Origin: Bacillota bacterium
Lineage (GTDB): Bacteria; Bacillota; Clostridia; Christensenellales; Aristaeellaceae
Length of the DNA: 64,000 nt
Direction: 5' to 3'
Assembly: GCA_023404345.1 (NCBI GenBank)
Contig: JAEYCB010000036.1
Coordinates: 1-64,000, forward strand
The position numbers and the translations under genes are program-made. This document shows, piece after piece, positions 49,480 to 58,732 of the stretch (position 1 is its first letter; every line of letters begins with the position of its first letter). The notes under the pieces are model-generated. The model was not told the origin of the DNA, searched no databases, and saw only the letters and a program-made list of their open reading frames with translations.

Positions 49480-50708
49480 AAAAGATCATTGAGGCGGCGG
49501 AAAAGCGCTGCCAGCCCATGTTTGCGCGCATTGATGAAATCGCGCTGGAAAACACCGCCAAGGTGCTCGACGCCCTGCAGCGCCACGAGGTGGCGGCGCG
49601 CCACTTCGCGCCCACCACGGGCTACGGATACGACGATATCGGCCGCGACACGCTGGAAAAGCTCTTTGCGGACCTGTTCCATGCCGACGCGGCCATCGTC
49701 CGGCCGCAGATCGCGTCGGGCACGCATGCGCTGTCAATGTGCCTGTTCGGGCTGCTCAGGCCCGGTGACGAGCTGCTCTATGCCTCCGGCGGTCCCTATG
49801 ATACGCTGGAGGATGTGATCGGCGTGCGCGGCTGCCCGCCGGGATCGCTGCGCGAAATGGGCGTGAGCTATGCCGAGGTGCCCATGGGCGCGGACGGACG
49901 GCTGGACCTTGCCGCCATCCGTGCAGCTATGAAGCCGTGCACCCGCGTGGTGGCCGTGCAGCGCAGCCGCGGCTATTCCTCGCGCCCCAGCCTCATGCCC
50001 GAGGATATCGCCCCCCTGTCGGATATGCTCAAACGGGACTTTCCTGACGCGGTGCTCATGGTGGATAACTGCTATGGCGAATTTGTCTGCACTCAGGAAC
50101 CTACCGAGTTTGGCGCGGACGTGTGCGTGGGCAGCCTGATCAAGAACCCCGGCGGCGGCCTTGCCCCCACGGGCGGCTATATTGTGGGCCGTCAGGACGT
50201 GATCGACCGCGTCAGCTACCGCCTGACCGCGCCGGGCATCGGCCGCGAGGTGGGCAGCTATGCGGGCAGCTATCAGCCGTTCTATCAGGGGCTGTTCCTC
50301 GCTCCCCATGTGGTGGCGCAGGCCGTGCGCACCTCCGTGCTGGCCGCCGCCGTGTGCGAGGCGCTGGGCATGCGCTCCACCCCCGCGCCGGGTGACCTTC
50401 GCACGGACATCATCCAGGCGCTGGAACTGGGCACGCCGGAGAGGCTGATCGCCTTCTGCCAGGGCATCCAGATGGCATCGCCCATCGACAGCATGGCCCT
50501 GCCGGAGCCGTGGGACATGCCCGGCTACCAGCATCAGGTCATCATGGCGGCGGGCACGTTCGTCAGCGGCGCATCCATCGAGCTCAGCGCGGACGCCCCC
50601 ATGCGCGAGCCCTACACCGCGTTTTTGCAGGGCGGCCTCACCTACAGCCACGGCAAGCTCGCCCTCACCCGCACCTTTGAATACATGCAGAAGAAGGGCC
50701 TTCTCTAA
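49476..50708 (+). CDS. Methionine gamma-lyase-family PLP protein (YnbB-like)
   Basis: 410 residues. The PLP fold type I is shown by ASGTHALSMCLFG, VDNCYGEFV and the likely Schiff-base lysine in GSLIKNPGGGLAPTGGY. The family is annotated as aluminium-resistance or cystathionine/methionine lyase-like, and often sits beside miaA/hfq in Bacillota. The reaction is not established. ATG overlaps the miaA stop (ATGA). Confidence 0.92.
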   Translation: MKKIIEAAEKRCQPMFARIDEIALENTAKVLDALQRHEVAARHFAPTTGYGYDDIGRDTLEKLFADLFHADAAIVRPQIASGTHALSMCLFGLLRPGDELLYASGGPYDTLEDVIGVRGCPPGSLREMGVSYAEVPMGADGRLDLAAIRAAMKPCTRVVAVQRSRGYSSRPSLMPEDIAPLSDMLKRDFPDAVLMVDNCYGEFVCTQEPTEFGADVCVGSLIKNPGGGLAPTGGYIVGRQDVIDRVSYRLTAPGIGREVGSYAGSYQPFYQGLFLAPHVVAQAVRTSVLAAAVCEALGMRSTPAPGDLRTDIIQALELGTPERLIAFCQGIQMASPIDSMALPEPWDMPGYQHQVIMAAGTFVSGASIELSADAPMREPYTAFLQGGLTYSHGKLALTRTFEYMQKKGLL

Positions 50709-50717
50709 GGGTTCTGC

Positions 50718-50766
50718 CCCCTCCCCGCCGCGCATAGACTATCAGCGCAGGGAGGGGATTTTTTGT
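50718..50766 (+). promoter_or_regulatory. Terminator-like hairpin that sequesters the next ribosome binding site
   Basis: CCCCTCCC (50,718-50,725) pairs with GGGAGGGG (50,750-50,757), followed by ATTTTTT and the GTG start at 50,765. Small inner pairing GCGC/GCGC shortens the loop. The right arm is the Shine-Dalgarno of the SpoIVFA-like gene, so the structure both resembles a terminator and hides the start. Confidence 0.55.
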
Positions 50767-51460
50767 GAACCGGCAAACACAGGTCAAAAACATGAAAGTC
50801 CGCCGGGAAGGCGCGCTTTTGAGCGAAGAAGCGCCGCGGACTGGCGCGGAGCTGACCGAACTGCCTCAAAAGGACGGATGGGGCAGGCGGCTGCTCCGGG
50901 CGGATAAACTGGTGCGCAACCTGGCCGTGGTGGGCGCGATGCTGTTGACGGTGGTGGCGGTGAAGAACGCGGGTTCGCCCAACGCACAGAGCGTGTTTGG
51001 CGCCCTTCAGGCCAGCACGGAGATGGAATGGGACGAAAGCCTGGGAAAACTGAGCTTTGTGGGCGGTATTTTGCCCGACGGCATCCAGGCCGTGTGGAGC
51101 GAGAAGGAAACGGTCACCGTCTTTGAGCCCATGGCGGGCGATACCGTGCATGCCTGGAGCCAGTCGGAGCCCTACATGGCCTTTATGAGCACGGTGCAGG
51201 ATGTGCGCGCCGTGGCCGATGGCGAGGTGATGAGCGTGGCGCACGGGCTGGAGGAGGAACGCATCCTGCGCGTCCGTCACGATGACAACACCGAATCCAT
51301 CTACGGCAACCTGCTCACCTGCTATGCGCAGGAGGGCGACCGCGTCTATGCGGGCGACGTGATCGCCACCACCATTGAGGGAAAGCCCCTGGTGTTTGAG
51401 CTGCGCCGGGATGGCCGCTCCATCAATCCCGAAGGGCTGCTAAAGCCCATTCCCGAATGA
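50765..51460 (+). CDS. spoIVFA: SpoIVFA-like membrane protein with degenerate M23/LytM domain
   Basis: 231 residues from GTG 50,765. One membrane helix (about 52-66) is followed by an outside M23-like domain (PMAGDTVHAWSQ, ADGEVMSVAHG, LRVRHDDNTESIYGNL, GDRVYAGDVIATT). The final H-x-H zinc motif is replaced by FELRRDG, so it should be non-catalytic. SpoIVFA holds and regulates the SpoIVFB protease in the outer forespore membrane during sporulation. The immediately overlapping M50 peptidase gene supports this. Confidence 0.8.
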   Translation: MNRQTQVKNMKVRREGALLSEEAPRTGAELTELPQKDGWGRRLLRADKLVRNLAVVGAMLLTVVAVKNAGSPNAQSVFGALQASTEMEWDESLGKLSFVGGILPDGIQAVWSEKETVTVFEPMAGDTVHAWSQSEPYMAFMSTVQDVRAVADGEVMSVAHGLEEERILRVRHDDNTESIYGNLLTCYAQEGDRVYAGDVIATTIEGKPLVFELRRDGRSINPEGLLKPIPE

Positions 51461-52302
51461 TGCGCCTCAAGCTGCGTGTGCATCCCGCGGGCGCGGTATG
51501 GCTGGGTGCGTGCTTTTTGCTGGCCCCCAGCCATGCTGTGCTGGCGGCCGTCGCCGCGCTGACGTGGCACGAGGCGGCGCATGTGGCGGTTATGGCGCTG
51601 TGCGGCGTGAATCGCTGCGTGGTTGAACTCACGCCCTTTGGCGGCATGGCCGACGCGGCCTGCTATGAGCGCCTTTCGCCGGGGAAAAAGGCGGCCTCCT
51701 CGTTGGCGGGCGTTCTGGCCAGCGCACTGGGAGCCTGGCTTTGTCTGCGCTTTGCGCCGGATACGCCCTTCTGGCATGCGCTGTATCTGGCCAATGCGTC
51801 TCTGGCGGCGTTCAATCTGCTGCCCGTGTGGCCGCTGGACGGCGCGCGGGCACTGCTGGCCGCCGCCGAGCGGCTGGACGTGGAGCGCCCGGCCCAGCGC
51901 GTGCTGACGGGCCTGGCCTATGCGCTGGGCCTTTCCATGGTTGCGCTGGGGCTGTATGGCGCGTGGCTGGGGCATGTGAACCTTTCGCTGCTGTGCGCGG
52001 GACCATATCTGGCCTATGCGGCGCACGCTTCCGGCGTGGCGCAGTCGGTCCGGCGCATGCAGCGCGCGCAGGACGCCGCGCGCAAGCTTGCGCAGGGCGG
52101 CATGATGCCTGTGAGCGCCTACGCCTGCGCCGGGCCGCCGTCCCGACTCGCGCTGGCGCGGATGGCTGGACGCCTCTCGGGCCTTCGCTATCATATGCTG
52201 CTGGTGGTGGACCCCGGCACCGGGCGCATCCGCGAGAGCCTGACGGAGGGCGAGCTGACCCAAAGGCTGTTTCATACGCGGGAGGAATCCCAGGGCAGGT
52301 AA
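51457..52302 (+). CDS. spoIVFB: SpoIVFB-like M50 site-2 protease
   Basis: 281 residues. The zinc motif HEAAH in a membrane helix, LLPVWPLDGAR as the second metal motif, and about six hydrophobic helices match the SpoIVFB group; a cytoplasmic CBS-like tail follows. In sporulation it cleaves pro-sigma-K within the mother-cell membrane. The ATG overlaps the SpoIVFA stop by four bases (ATGA). Confidence 0.88.
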   Translation: MMRLKLRVHPAGAVWLGACFLLAPSHAVLAAVAALTWHEAAHVAVMALCGVNRCVVELTPFGGMADAACYERLSPGKKAASSLAGVLASALGAWLCLRFAPDTPFWHALYLANASLAAFNLLPVWPLDGARALLAAAERLDVERPAQRVLTGLAYALGLSMVALGLYGAWLGHVNLSLLCAGPYLAYAAHASGVAQSVRRMQRAQDAARKLAQGGMMPVSAYACAGPPSRLALARMAGRLSGLRYHMLLVVDPGTGRIRESLTEGELTQRLFHTREESQGR

Positions 52303-52323
52303 GCATTCCCTGCCCAAAGAGCA

Positions 52324-52352
52324 TGGACAAAGCGGGAAACGTGTGGTACAAT
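52324..52352 (+). promoter_or_regulatory. Promoter of the SpoIID/SH3 gene
   Basis: TGGACA (52,324-52,329), 17-bp spacer, TACAAT (52,347-52,352), 52 bases before ATG 52,404. It is sigma-A-like rather than sigma-E-like, suggesting vegetative expression. Confidence 0.55.
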
Positions 52353-52403
52353 CCGAAATGATTACGAAAGTATTACGAACTATGCGAGGGAGGAACGACC
52401 GAG

Positions 52404-55400
52404 ATGCCAAAGAACATACGGGAGAGGCTGCGCGCGGTTCTGGCCCTTTGCGCAATCGCCGTCATGCTCACAGCAGGCGGCGTGCCTTATGCCGCCGCCA
52501 CTTCGGTAAGCGACGTACAGGTGGCTTCCGCGCCGCTTAGCACGCGGGCGTCCGCCATGAACGGCATGGTGCGGGTGTACCTGTCCTCGCTGGGAAATCC
52601 CTCACGGCTGGATCTGACGGTGGTGGGCAACTACAGCATTTCCACCACGGGTGAATTTATTTCCAGCGGCAGCTCGCTCACGGTGGGTTTCAGCAGTTCC
52701 ACCGGCGCGATCACGCTGACCCATAACGGGGTCAAAACCAATATGGGCACCAGCTTTTCCCTCCGGCGCCACAGCGCCAGCGGCACCAACGGCATCAAAA
52801 TCAGCCAGGCGCGCGAAAGCAACAATCCCTACCCGGGCGACCTGACCTTCAAGGCCGTTTCCAGCGGCAGCGGCTATACGCTCTATACCATCGCCAATAT
52901 TTATATCGAAAATTATCTCTATGGCGTGCTGCCCTACGAGATGGGCAACTCCACCAACATCGAGGCTCTCAAGGCGCAGGCCGTGGCCGCGCGTACCTAT
53001 ACCGTGCGCATGATGCAAAACCGCGCCTCTGGCCTCTACGACGTGAAGGACACCACCAGCGATCAGGTATACCGCGGCACGCCGTCGGGCAACGCCAACT
53101 GCGTGGCCGCCGTGGACGCCACCAAGGGCATCGTGCTCATGTACGGGTCCAGCTACATCACCACCTACTATTCCGCCAGCAACGGCGGCCAGACCGAAAT
53201 CGACCGATCCGGCACCGCCTACGCCTATATGAAGGTCAAGGACGACCCCTTCGACTATGCCAACCCCAGCTCCACCGTGAAAAAGAAAACCGTATACGCC
53301 GATCTGACCAGCTCGATGAACTCATCGGGCCTCATCAGCCTGCTCAAAACCAAGGCCGTCAGCAAGCTCAGCAGCATGGGCTATTCGGCTACGCAGAGCA
53401 ATACCACCCTGCAAACCCTCAAAAACGTGACGGCGCATACCCCCAAGTACGCATCTCCCAGCCGTCTGTATACCAAGATGGACTTCACCTTCACCGCCTC
53501 TACCCAAAACAGCGCCGGAAGCTCCGCCACGGCCACCGTGACCGTCACCTGCGACATCTTTGACGAGCTGGAAAGCCTTCTTTCTATGGGCATTCAGTCC
53601 CTGGACAACGAGCTGTGGAGCGTCTCCAAAAGCGGGGCCAACTTTGTGCTGGAGGCGCGCCGCTACGGCCACGGCATGGGCATGAGCCAGCGCGGCGCCA
53701 TGTACATGGCCAAGCTGGGCTATACCTATGATCAGATCCTGGGCTTCTATTACGACGGCTGCAAACGGGTGCAGCACAGCTTTACCAATACCATTTTAAG
53801 CGCCGATTCCACCGAGGAGCAGGTGACCGTGGAGCCGCCGGCGGACCTTGAGGAAGAGGACACGAGCGCCTGCAAGGGCACCGTGAAGCTGGTCAGCGCC
53901 GGTTCCGCACTGGCCATCCGCAGCGCCAAGTCCACCACCGCGCCGCTCATCGGCACAGCGGGTAACGGCGCCATCGTGGATGTGCTGTCCAACGACGGCA
54001 CCTGGTGCTTCATCCGCTTCGGCAGCCTCAAGGGCTATGTGCCCAGCAACGCGCTTTCCATCACCGGCACGCCCACGGGCACGGAGGAGACGCCGACCTC
54101 CATCATCGGCTTTGCCACGGTTACGGCGTCGGACTTCGTCAACCTTCGCGAGGAAGGCAGCATGAGCGCGCGCGTGGTCAGCACCGCGCCCTCCGGAACC
54201 GTGCTCACGGTGTTCAGCCAGTCCGGCTCCTGGGCAAAGGTGCAGTACAACGCCACCGTGGCCTATGCCAACACCGGCTTCATCTCCGCCGTCACCTCCA
54301 CCTATCCGTCCGAAACGGTTTCTTCCGGCAGCGCCGTGGCCACGGTCAGCACGTCGGACGGCACGGGCAGCGTCAATCTGCGCGCCTCCGCTTCTACCGG
54401 CGCCCAGGTGCTCACTCAGATTCCTTCCGGCACGCAGGTGACCGTCTCCTCCGATGACGGGTCCTGGTGCGTGGTCAGCTATCAGGGCATGACCGGCTAT
54501 GTGATGTCCGTGTATATCTCCTACACGGGCGACAGCCTGGAGCCCGGCGCGGACGGCGAAGGGGACGGAAACGACGGCACGGGGGAGGATGACGGCAGCG
54601 GCCAGCCGGACGGCCCGGAGGACGGCGGACAAACGGGAAATGTGCGCACGGCCATCGTGACCACGGAATACGGTTCGCTCAACATGCGCGCGCAGGCCAG
54701 CGCGGGCAGCCAGATTTTGACCACCATCCCGCGCGGGGCGCTGGTGGAAGTCACGCAGGAAGGCAGCACCTGGTGCGGCGTGCGCTACAACGGCATCAGC
54801 GGCTACAGCATGACCTGCTTCCTCACCTTTACCGACGGCGGCAGCACGACCCCCTCCGTGCCGGAGGGCGGCACCACTGCCGTAGTCACCACACAGAGCG
54901 GATCGCTCAACCTGCGTCAGCAGGCGCGGTCGGGCAGCGCGATTCTCACGCGCATTCCGCAGTATGCCACCATCGCCGTGCATGAGCGCGGTGCGGAGTG
55001 GTGCCATGTGACCTACAATGGCGTGACGGGTTATGTGATGACGGTCTTTTTGACCTTCCAGGACGAGCCCATGCCCGACCTGCCGGACGATTCCACCGAT
55101 GAGGGTGAATCCGGCGGCGACGCCGATGCCAACGACCCCAACGAGCCCATTGTAACCCCTGAACCCGGCGAGGACGACGCGCTTTATGCCGTGGTCACCA
55201 CGGTGTCGGGGTCCCTCAACCTGCGCCGCGATGCCCTGCCCGGCAGCCCCGTGCTGGCCCGCATTCCCAAGGGCACCACCATCCGCATTGACGAAAAGCT
55301 TTCCGCCTGGAGCCGCACCACCTACGGCGGGCAGACCGGCTATGTGATGAATACCTACCTTACTTTCCATCAGGGCAAGCCGGAAATTTCCGGCGGTACC

Positions 55401-56585
55401 ACCGCGGTGGTCACCACCGCTTCCGGTTCGCTCAACCTGCGCACCGAGCCGTCGCTAAGCGGCGGCGTGGTCGCCCGCATTCCGCAGTATGCCACGGTCA
55501 ACGTGCAGCAGCGCGGCGACAGCTGGTGCTACGTGGTCTATAACGACACCATCGGCTACGTCATGACCACGTACCTTACCTTTAGCGGCGATTCCGCCCA
55601 GACCCCGCCGGAAGGCGGCGATACTTCCGGCGAAAGCGGTTCCGGCAGCGGGGACAATTCCGGAAACACCGGAAATGCCGGCGGCAATTCCAGCGGCACG
55701 ATGACCGCCTACGTGCAAACGGCGTCCGGTTCGCTCAACCTGCGCGAGAAGCCCGGCAGCTCCTACCGGGTGCTGCGCACCATTCCGCGGGGCAGCGCCG
55801 TCACCGTGCTCAGCTACGGCGATCCATGGTGCCAGGTGACCTATGGCGGCACCGAAGGCTATGTGATGACCTCGTTCCTTCGGTTTGAGACGCAGCCCAC
55901 CCTGCCCCAGGAGCCGGAAGAAGACCAGGACGAGACGGACAAGCCCGAAACCGGGGGCAGCAGCGGAGAGACAACCCAGCCGCCCACGCCCACGCCCGCC
56001 CCGCCGCAGGAGCAGCCGGATGAAAGCACCGCCGTCACCGCCTGGGTCAACACCGCGTCCGGCAGCCTCAACCTGCGCTATTCCCCGGACGGCTCGGCCC
56101 AGATCATCGGCACCATTCCCCGGCTGGCGGCGGTCAAGCTGCTGGTGGAGGGCAATGAATGGAGCTATGTAGGCTATAACGGCCAGTACGGCTATGTCAT
56201 GACGCGTTACCTGACCACCACTCAGCCTTCCGGGGATGGTGGGGGCGGCTCCTCTTCCTCCGGAAGCGGCGGACAGACGGGCGGCTCGTCCTCCGGCGGC
56301 AGCGGCGGAGGCCAGCAGATCGAGGACGGCATGGCGGAGAATGGCGGCGTGATTCTGGATATCACGCTTCAGGTTCCCGCTTCACCCACCTATGCGGCTG
56401 CTGCGCCCCGCAGCGGGGATACGCTGCGCCTGTGGACCATGTGCGCCGAAACCGGCGAGCCGCTTGCCTCCGTGCCATCCGGCGAGCAGGTGGAGATCAT
56501 TCTCACGGGCCGCACCTGGTGCCTGGTGCAGTATGGAACCGTGCAGGGCTATTGCCAGACGGCGGATCTTGAGGTGCAGCCATGA
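52404..56585 (+). CDS. Secreted SpoIID/LytB-domain protein with ten SH3-type repeats
   Basis: 1,393 residues. Signal peptide (about 1-33). The SpoIID lytic-transglycosylase-like domain (about 150-470) has YGVLPYEMG, KAQAVAARTYTV, YYSASNGGQT and GHGMGMSQRGAM. Residues about 490-1393 carry ten SH3-type domains, each with S-x-N-L-R or a variant, W-C-x-V-x-Y-N-G and G-Y-V-M motifs, separated by Gly/Ser/Glu/Pro linkers (GSSSSGSGGQTGGSSSGGSG near the end). SpoIID removes peptide-stripped glycan during engulfment; a wall-binding tail this long is unusual and suggests a wall hydrolase of growing cells. AGGGAGGA precedes ATG 52,404. Confidence 0.9.
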   Translation: MPKNIRERLRAVLALCAIAVMLTAGGVPYAAATSVSDVQVASAPLSTRASAMNGMVRVYLSSLGNPSRLDLTVVGNYSISTTGEFISSGSSLTVGFSSSTGAITLTHNGVKTNMGTSFSLRRHSASGTNGIKISQARESNNPYPGDLTFKAVSSGSGYTLYTIANIYIENYLYGVLPYEMGNSTNIEALKAQAVAARTYTVRMMQNRASGLYDVKDTTSDQVYRGTPSGNANCVAAVDATKGIVLMYGSSYITTYYSASNGGQTEIDRSGTAYAYMKVKDDPFDYANPSSTVKKKTVYADLTSSMNSSGLISLLKTKAVSKLSSMGYSATQSNTTLQTLKNVTAHTPKYASPSRLYTKMDFTFTASTQNSAGSSATATVTVTCDIFDELESLLSMGIQSLDNELWSVSKSGANFVLEARRYGHGMGMSQRGAMYMAKLGYTYDQILGFYYDGCKRVQHSFTNTILSADSTEEQVTVEPPADLEEEDTSACKGTVKLVSAGSALAIRSAKSTTAPLIGTAGNGAIVDVLSNDGTWCFIRFGSLKGYVPSNALSITGTPTGTEETPTSIIGFATVTASDFVNLREEGSMSARVVSTAPSGTVLTVFSQSGSWAKVQYNATVAYANTGFISAVTSTYPSETVSSGSAVATVSTSDGTGSVNLRASASTGAQVLTQIPSGTQVTVSSDDGSWCVVSYQGMTGYVMSVYISYTGDSLEPGADGEGDGNDGTGEDDGSGQPDGPEDGGQTGNVRTAIVTTEYGSLNMRAQASAGSQILTTIPRGALVEVTQEGSTWCGVRYNGISGYSMTCFLTFTDGGSTTPSVPEGGTTAVVTTQSGSLNLRQQARSGSAILTRIPQYATIAVHERGAEWCHVTYNGVTGYVMTVFLTFQDEPMPDLPDDSTDEGESGGDADANDPNEPIVTPEPGEDDALYAVVTTVSGSLNLRRDALPGSPVLARIPKGTTIRIDEKLSAWSRTTYGGQTGYVMNTYLTFHQGKPEISGGTTAVVTTASGSLNLRTEPSLSGGVVARIPQYATVNVQQRGDSWCYVVYNDTIGYVMTTYLTFSGDSAQTPPEGGDTSGESGSGSGDNSGNTGNAGGNSSGTMTAYVQTASGSLNLREKPGSSYRVLRTIPRGSAVTVLSYGDPWCQVTYGGTEGYVMTSFLRFETQPTLPQEPEEDQDETDKPETGGSSGETTQPPTPTPAPPQEQPDESTAVTAWVNTASGSLNLRYSPDGSAQIIGTIPRLAAVKLLVEGNEWSYVGYNGQYGYVMTRYLTTTQPSGDGGGGSSSSGSGGQTGGSSSGGSGGGQQIEDGMAENGGVILDITLQVPASPTYAAAAPRSGDTLRLWTMCAETGEPLASVPSGEQVEIILTGRTWCLVQYGTVQGYCQTADLEVQP
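53870..56580 (+). repeat. Ten SH3-domain coding repeats
   Basis: Unit starts near 53,873, 54,108, 54,330, 54,645, 54,882, 55,185, 55,398, 55,704, 56,034 and 56,396. Units 4-9 share about 62 codons with S-G-S-L-N-L-R; units 5 and 7 are closest (both have RIPQYAT). Linkers vary from 6 to 48 residues. Confidence 0.85.
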
Positions 56586-57325
56586 CCGAAAACCTGATCA
56601 AACCCGGCGAGCGGCTGGACGATTTGCAGCGCAATGGATTACACATCATCCAACACCCACAGGCCTTCCGCTTCGGTATGGACGCGGTGCTTCTGGCGGA
56701 TTTTACCCGCCTCAGGCCCCGCGAGCGGGTGGCGGATATGGGCACAGGCACCGGCATTTTGCCGCTGCTGCTCAGCCAGAAGCAGCCGGACGCCCTTTTT
56801 GAAGCGTTTGAAATCCAGCCCGATATGGCGGATATGGCCCGGCGCTCGGTGGCGCTGAACGGGCTGGAGCAGCGCATCCGCGTGCACGCTGCCGATATGC
56901 GCGCCGCCTATGAGTTTATTGGGCGCGAGAGCATGCATGCAGTGGTGTGCAACCCGCCCTATGGCAAGCAGGGAGGGACGCTTACCAATGAGACGGCCTC
57001 TCTGCTGCTGGCGCGGCATGAGACGGACTGCACCATTGAGGATATTGCGGCGGCCTGTGCCGCCGTGCTTCGCACTCACGGACGGCTGAGCATGGTGTTT
57101 CCCGCCCCGCGTCTTTTGGAACTTTTGGATGCCATGCGTCAAAGCCGTCTGGAGCCCAAGCGCATCCGCATGGTCAGCGCGCGCGTAGACCATGCGCCGT
57201 ATCTTGCGCTGGTGGAGGCGATGAAAAATGCCAAACCCGGCCTGTTGTGGATGCCGCCATTGATCGTCTACCATCAGGATGGGACCGAGACAGACGAAAT
57301 CAGGCGCATTTACCATCAGGCATGA
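56582..57325 (+). CDS. tRNA1(Val) (adenine-N6)-methyltransferase-like protein
   Basis: 247 residues. The SAM-binding motif DMGTGTGILPLLLSQ and catalytic NPPYGK identify an N6-adenine methyltransferase of the TrmN6 group, which modifies A37 of tRNA1(Val) in Escherichia coli. QHPQAFRFGMDAVLLADF is the usual family start. The ATG overlaps the SpoIID gene stop (ATGA). It overlaps the convergent flippase by 10 bases at the 3' end. Confidence 0.9.
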   Translation: MTENLIKPGERLDDLQRNGLHIIQHPQAFRFGMDAVLLADFTRLRPRERVADMGTGTGILPLLLSQKQPDALFEAFEIQPDMADMARRSVALNGLEQRIRVHAADMRAAYEFIGRESMHAVVCNPPYGKQGGTLTNETASLLLARHETDCTIEDIAAACAAVLRTHGRLSMVFPAPRLLELLDAMRQSRLEPKRIRMVSARVDHAPYLALVEAMKNAKPGLLWMPPLIVYHQDGTETDEIRRIYHQA

Positions 57326-58617
57326 GCCGCTGTGCGGCGCTCTTTGCGCCATAGCGCCACAATGCCCACATTCCATAGAAGCATCAGCACCTGTCCCGCC
57401 GCCTGTGCGGCGATGACGCCGTACAGCCTTAGGCCGGGCATGGCGGCCAGCAGACAGGTCAGCGCCAGCGTTACGCCGGAAACCGCAACCGCTCCATACA
57501 TGGAGCGTTTTTGCTGCCCCAGCGCGGTGGTAACGGCTCCCATGAGATGACACACGGCAAACAGCGCCGTCAGCGGCGCGCTTGCGCGAAACAGCGCTGT
57601 CAACTCCGCCATGCGGTAGACCGTGTTGGCCAGAACCGGCGCGGATGCATAGACCACAGCCGTGCACCCCAGTGCTACCGGCAGGCAGGAGGCAAGGCAG
57701 GTCAGAATTAGCCGTTTCAGCTCACGGGGGTCGTCCTCCGCCTTGGCGATGCGGGGAAGTGCCACCATCGAAAGCGCACTGGTAAAGACGCAGGGCAGCA
57801 TGAGGATGGGCATCACCATGCCGTTGAGCATGCCCAGGCGTGAGGTGGCTTCCGCTGCGGGCAGGCCGCTTGCCTGAAGCCTGAGGGGAATCAGAATGGC
57901 GGTCATCGACCGAAGCAGCGTTTGCACCAGACGGGTAAGGGTGGCGGGCGCGGCAAGGCGCAGCACGGGCTCGCGCCAGGCGGCGGCCTGCGCGGTGCCC
58001 CGAAGGGGAATGCGCAGCCGCGCAAGCACAAACATCAGCCCGATGATTTCCGCCGCCATGGTGGCAGCCACCGGCACGGCCGCCAGCCACGCAGCCGTAA
58101 GGCGGCTGAGCCAGGTGAGCAACAGGAAGGAGAGAATCAGCCGGGCGGCCTGCTCGATCAGCTCGCTCAAGGCGGGTTCCAGGCTTCGCTCCATGCCGTA
58201 GCAGTAGCCGTTGAATGCCGCAGAATAGCCCAATATCAAAATGCAGGGCGCGCTGAACCACAGCGAGGGCAGCACCCGCACATCACCCATCCAGCGCGCC
58301 AGCAGCGGGGAGAAAAGCAGCAGGGCGGGAATCAGCGCCGCAGATGCGACCCGCACCAGAAAAATGCCCGCTAGCAGCGGCTTTTGTTTTTCATCTTTCG
58401 CCGCGCGCGCCGTCATGCGGCTGATGGCCATGGGAATTCCTGAGGTGAGCGGGGCGATGGCCAGCATGTGCACGCCCTGCGCAAGCTCGGCAATGCCCAT
58501 GATTTCCGCGCCCAGGAGGCGCGAGAGCATCACGCGCAACAGCAGCCCCAAGGCGCGCACTACCGCGTTGACCCCGGTGAGAAATACCGTCTGTTTTTTT
58601 GCGCCCACAGCCTTCAT
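57316..58617 (-). CDS. SpoVB/MATE-like lipid-linked oligosaccharide flippase
   Basis: 433 residues from ATG 58,617 (MKAVGAKKQTVFLTGVNAVV), with GGAGG 8 bases upstream; the longer frame to 58,716 has no start signal and would read back through the dCMP deaminase promoter region. Twelve or so membrane helices and the segment RMLSRLLGAEIMGI-like (RVMLSRLLGAEIMGIAELAQ) fit the polysaccharide/stage V sporulation protein B family, thought to flip cortex or wall precursors. Confidence 0.85.
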   Translation of the reverse strand: MKAVGAKKQTVFLTGVNAVVRALGLLLRVMLSRLLGAEIMGIAELAQGVHMLAIAPLTSGIPMAISRMTARAAKDEKQKPLLAGIFLVRVASAALIPALLLFSPLLARWMGDVRVLPSLWFSAPCILILGYSAAFNGYCYGMERSLEPALSELIEQAARLILSFLLLTWLSRLTAAWLAAVPVAATMAAEIIGLMFVLARLRIPLRGTAQAAAWREPVLRLAAPATLTRLVQTLLRSMTAILIPLRLQASGLPAAEATSRLGMLNGMVMPILMLPCVFTSALSMVALPRIAKAEDDPRELKRLILTCLASCLPVALGCTAVVYASAPVLANTVYRMAELTALFRASAPLTALFAVCHLMGAVTTALGQQKRSMYGAVAVSGVTLALTCLLAAMPGLRLYGVIAAQAAGQVLMLLWNVGIVALWRKERRTAAHA

Positions 58618-58675
58618 CGCCTTCGCCTCCACAGGGCAGGGTATGAAGCGGCGGTCCGGGGCATGACCTTTTTCG

Positions 58676-58704
58676 TTGCCAAATCGCATCGCGTGAGGTA
58701 TAAT
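58676..58704 (+). promoter_or_regulatory. Promoter of the dCMP deaminase gene
   Basis: TTGCCA (58,676-58,681), 17-bp spacer, TATAAT (58,699-58,704), 28 bases before ATG 58,733. Confidence 0.75.
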
Positions 58705-58732
58705 GCCCACAGGCACAAAGGGAGGCGACGCA

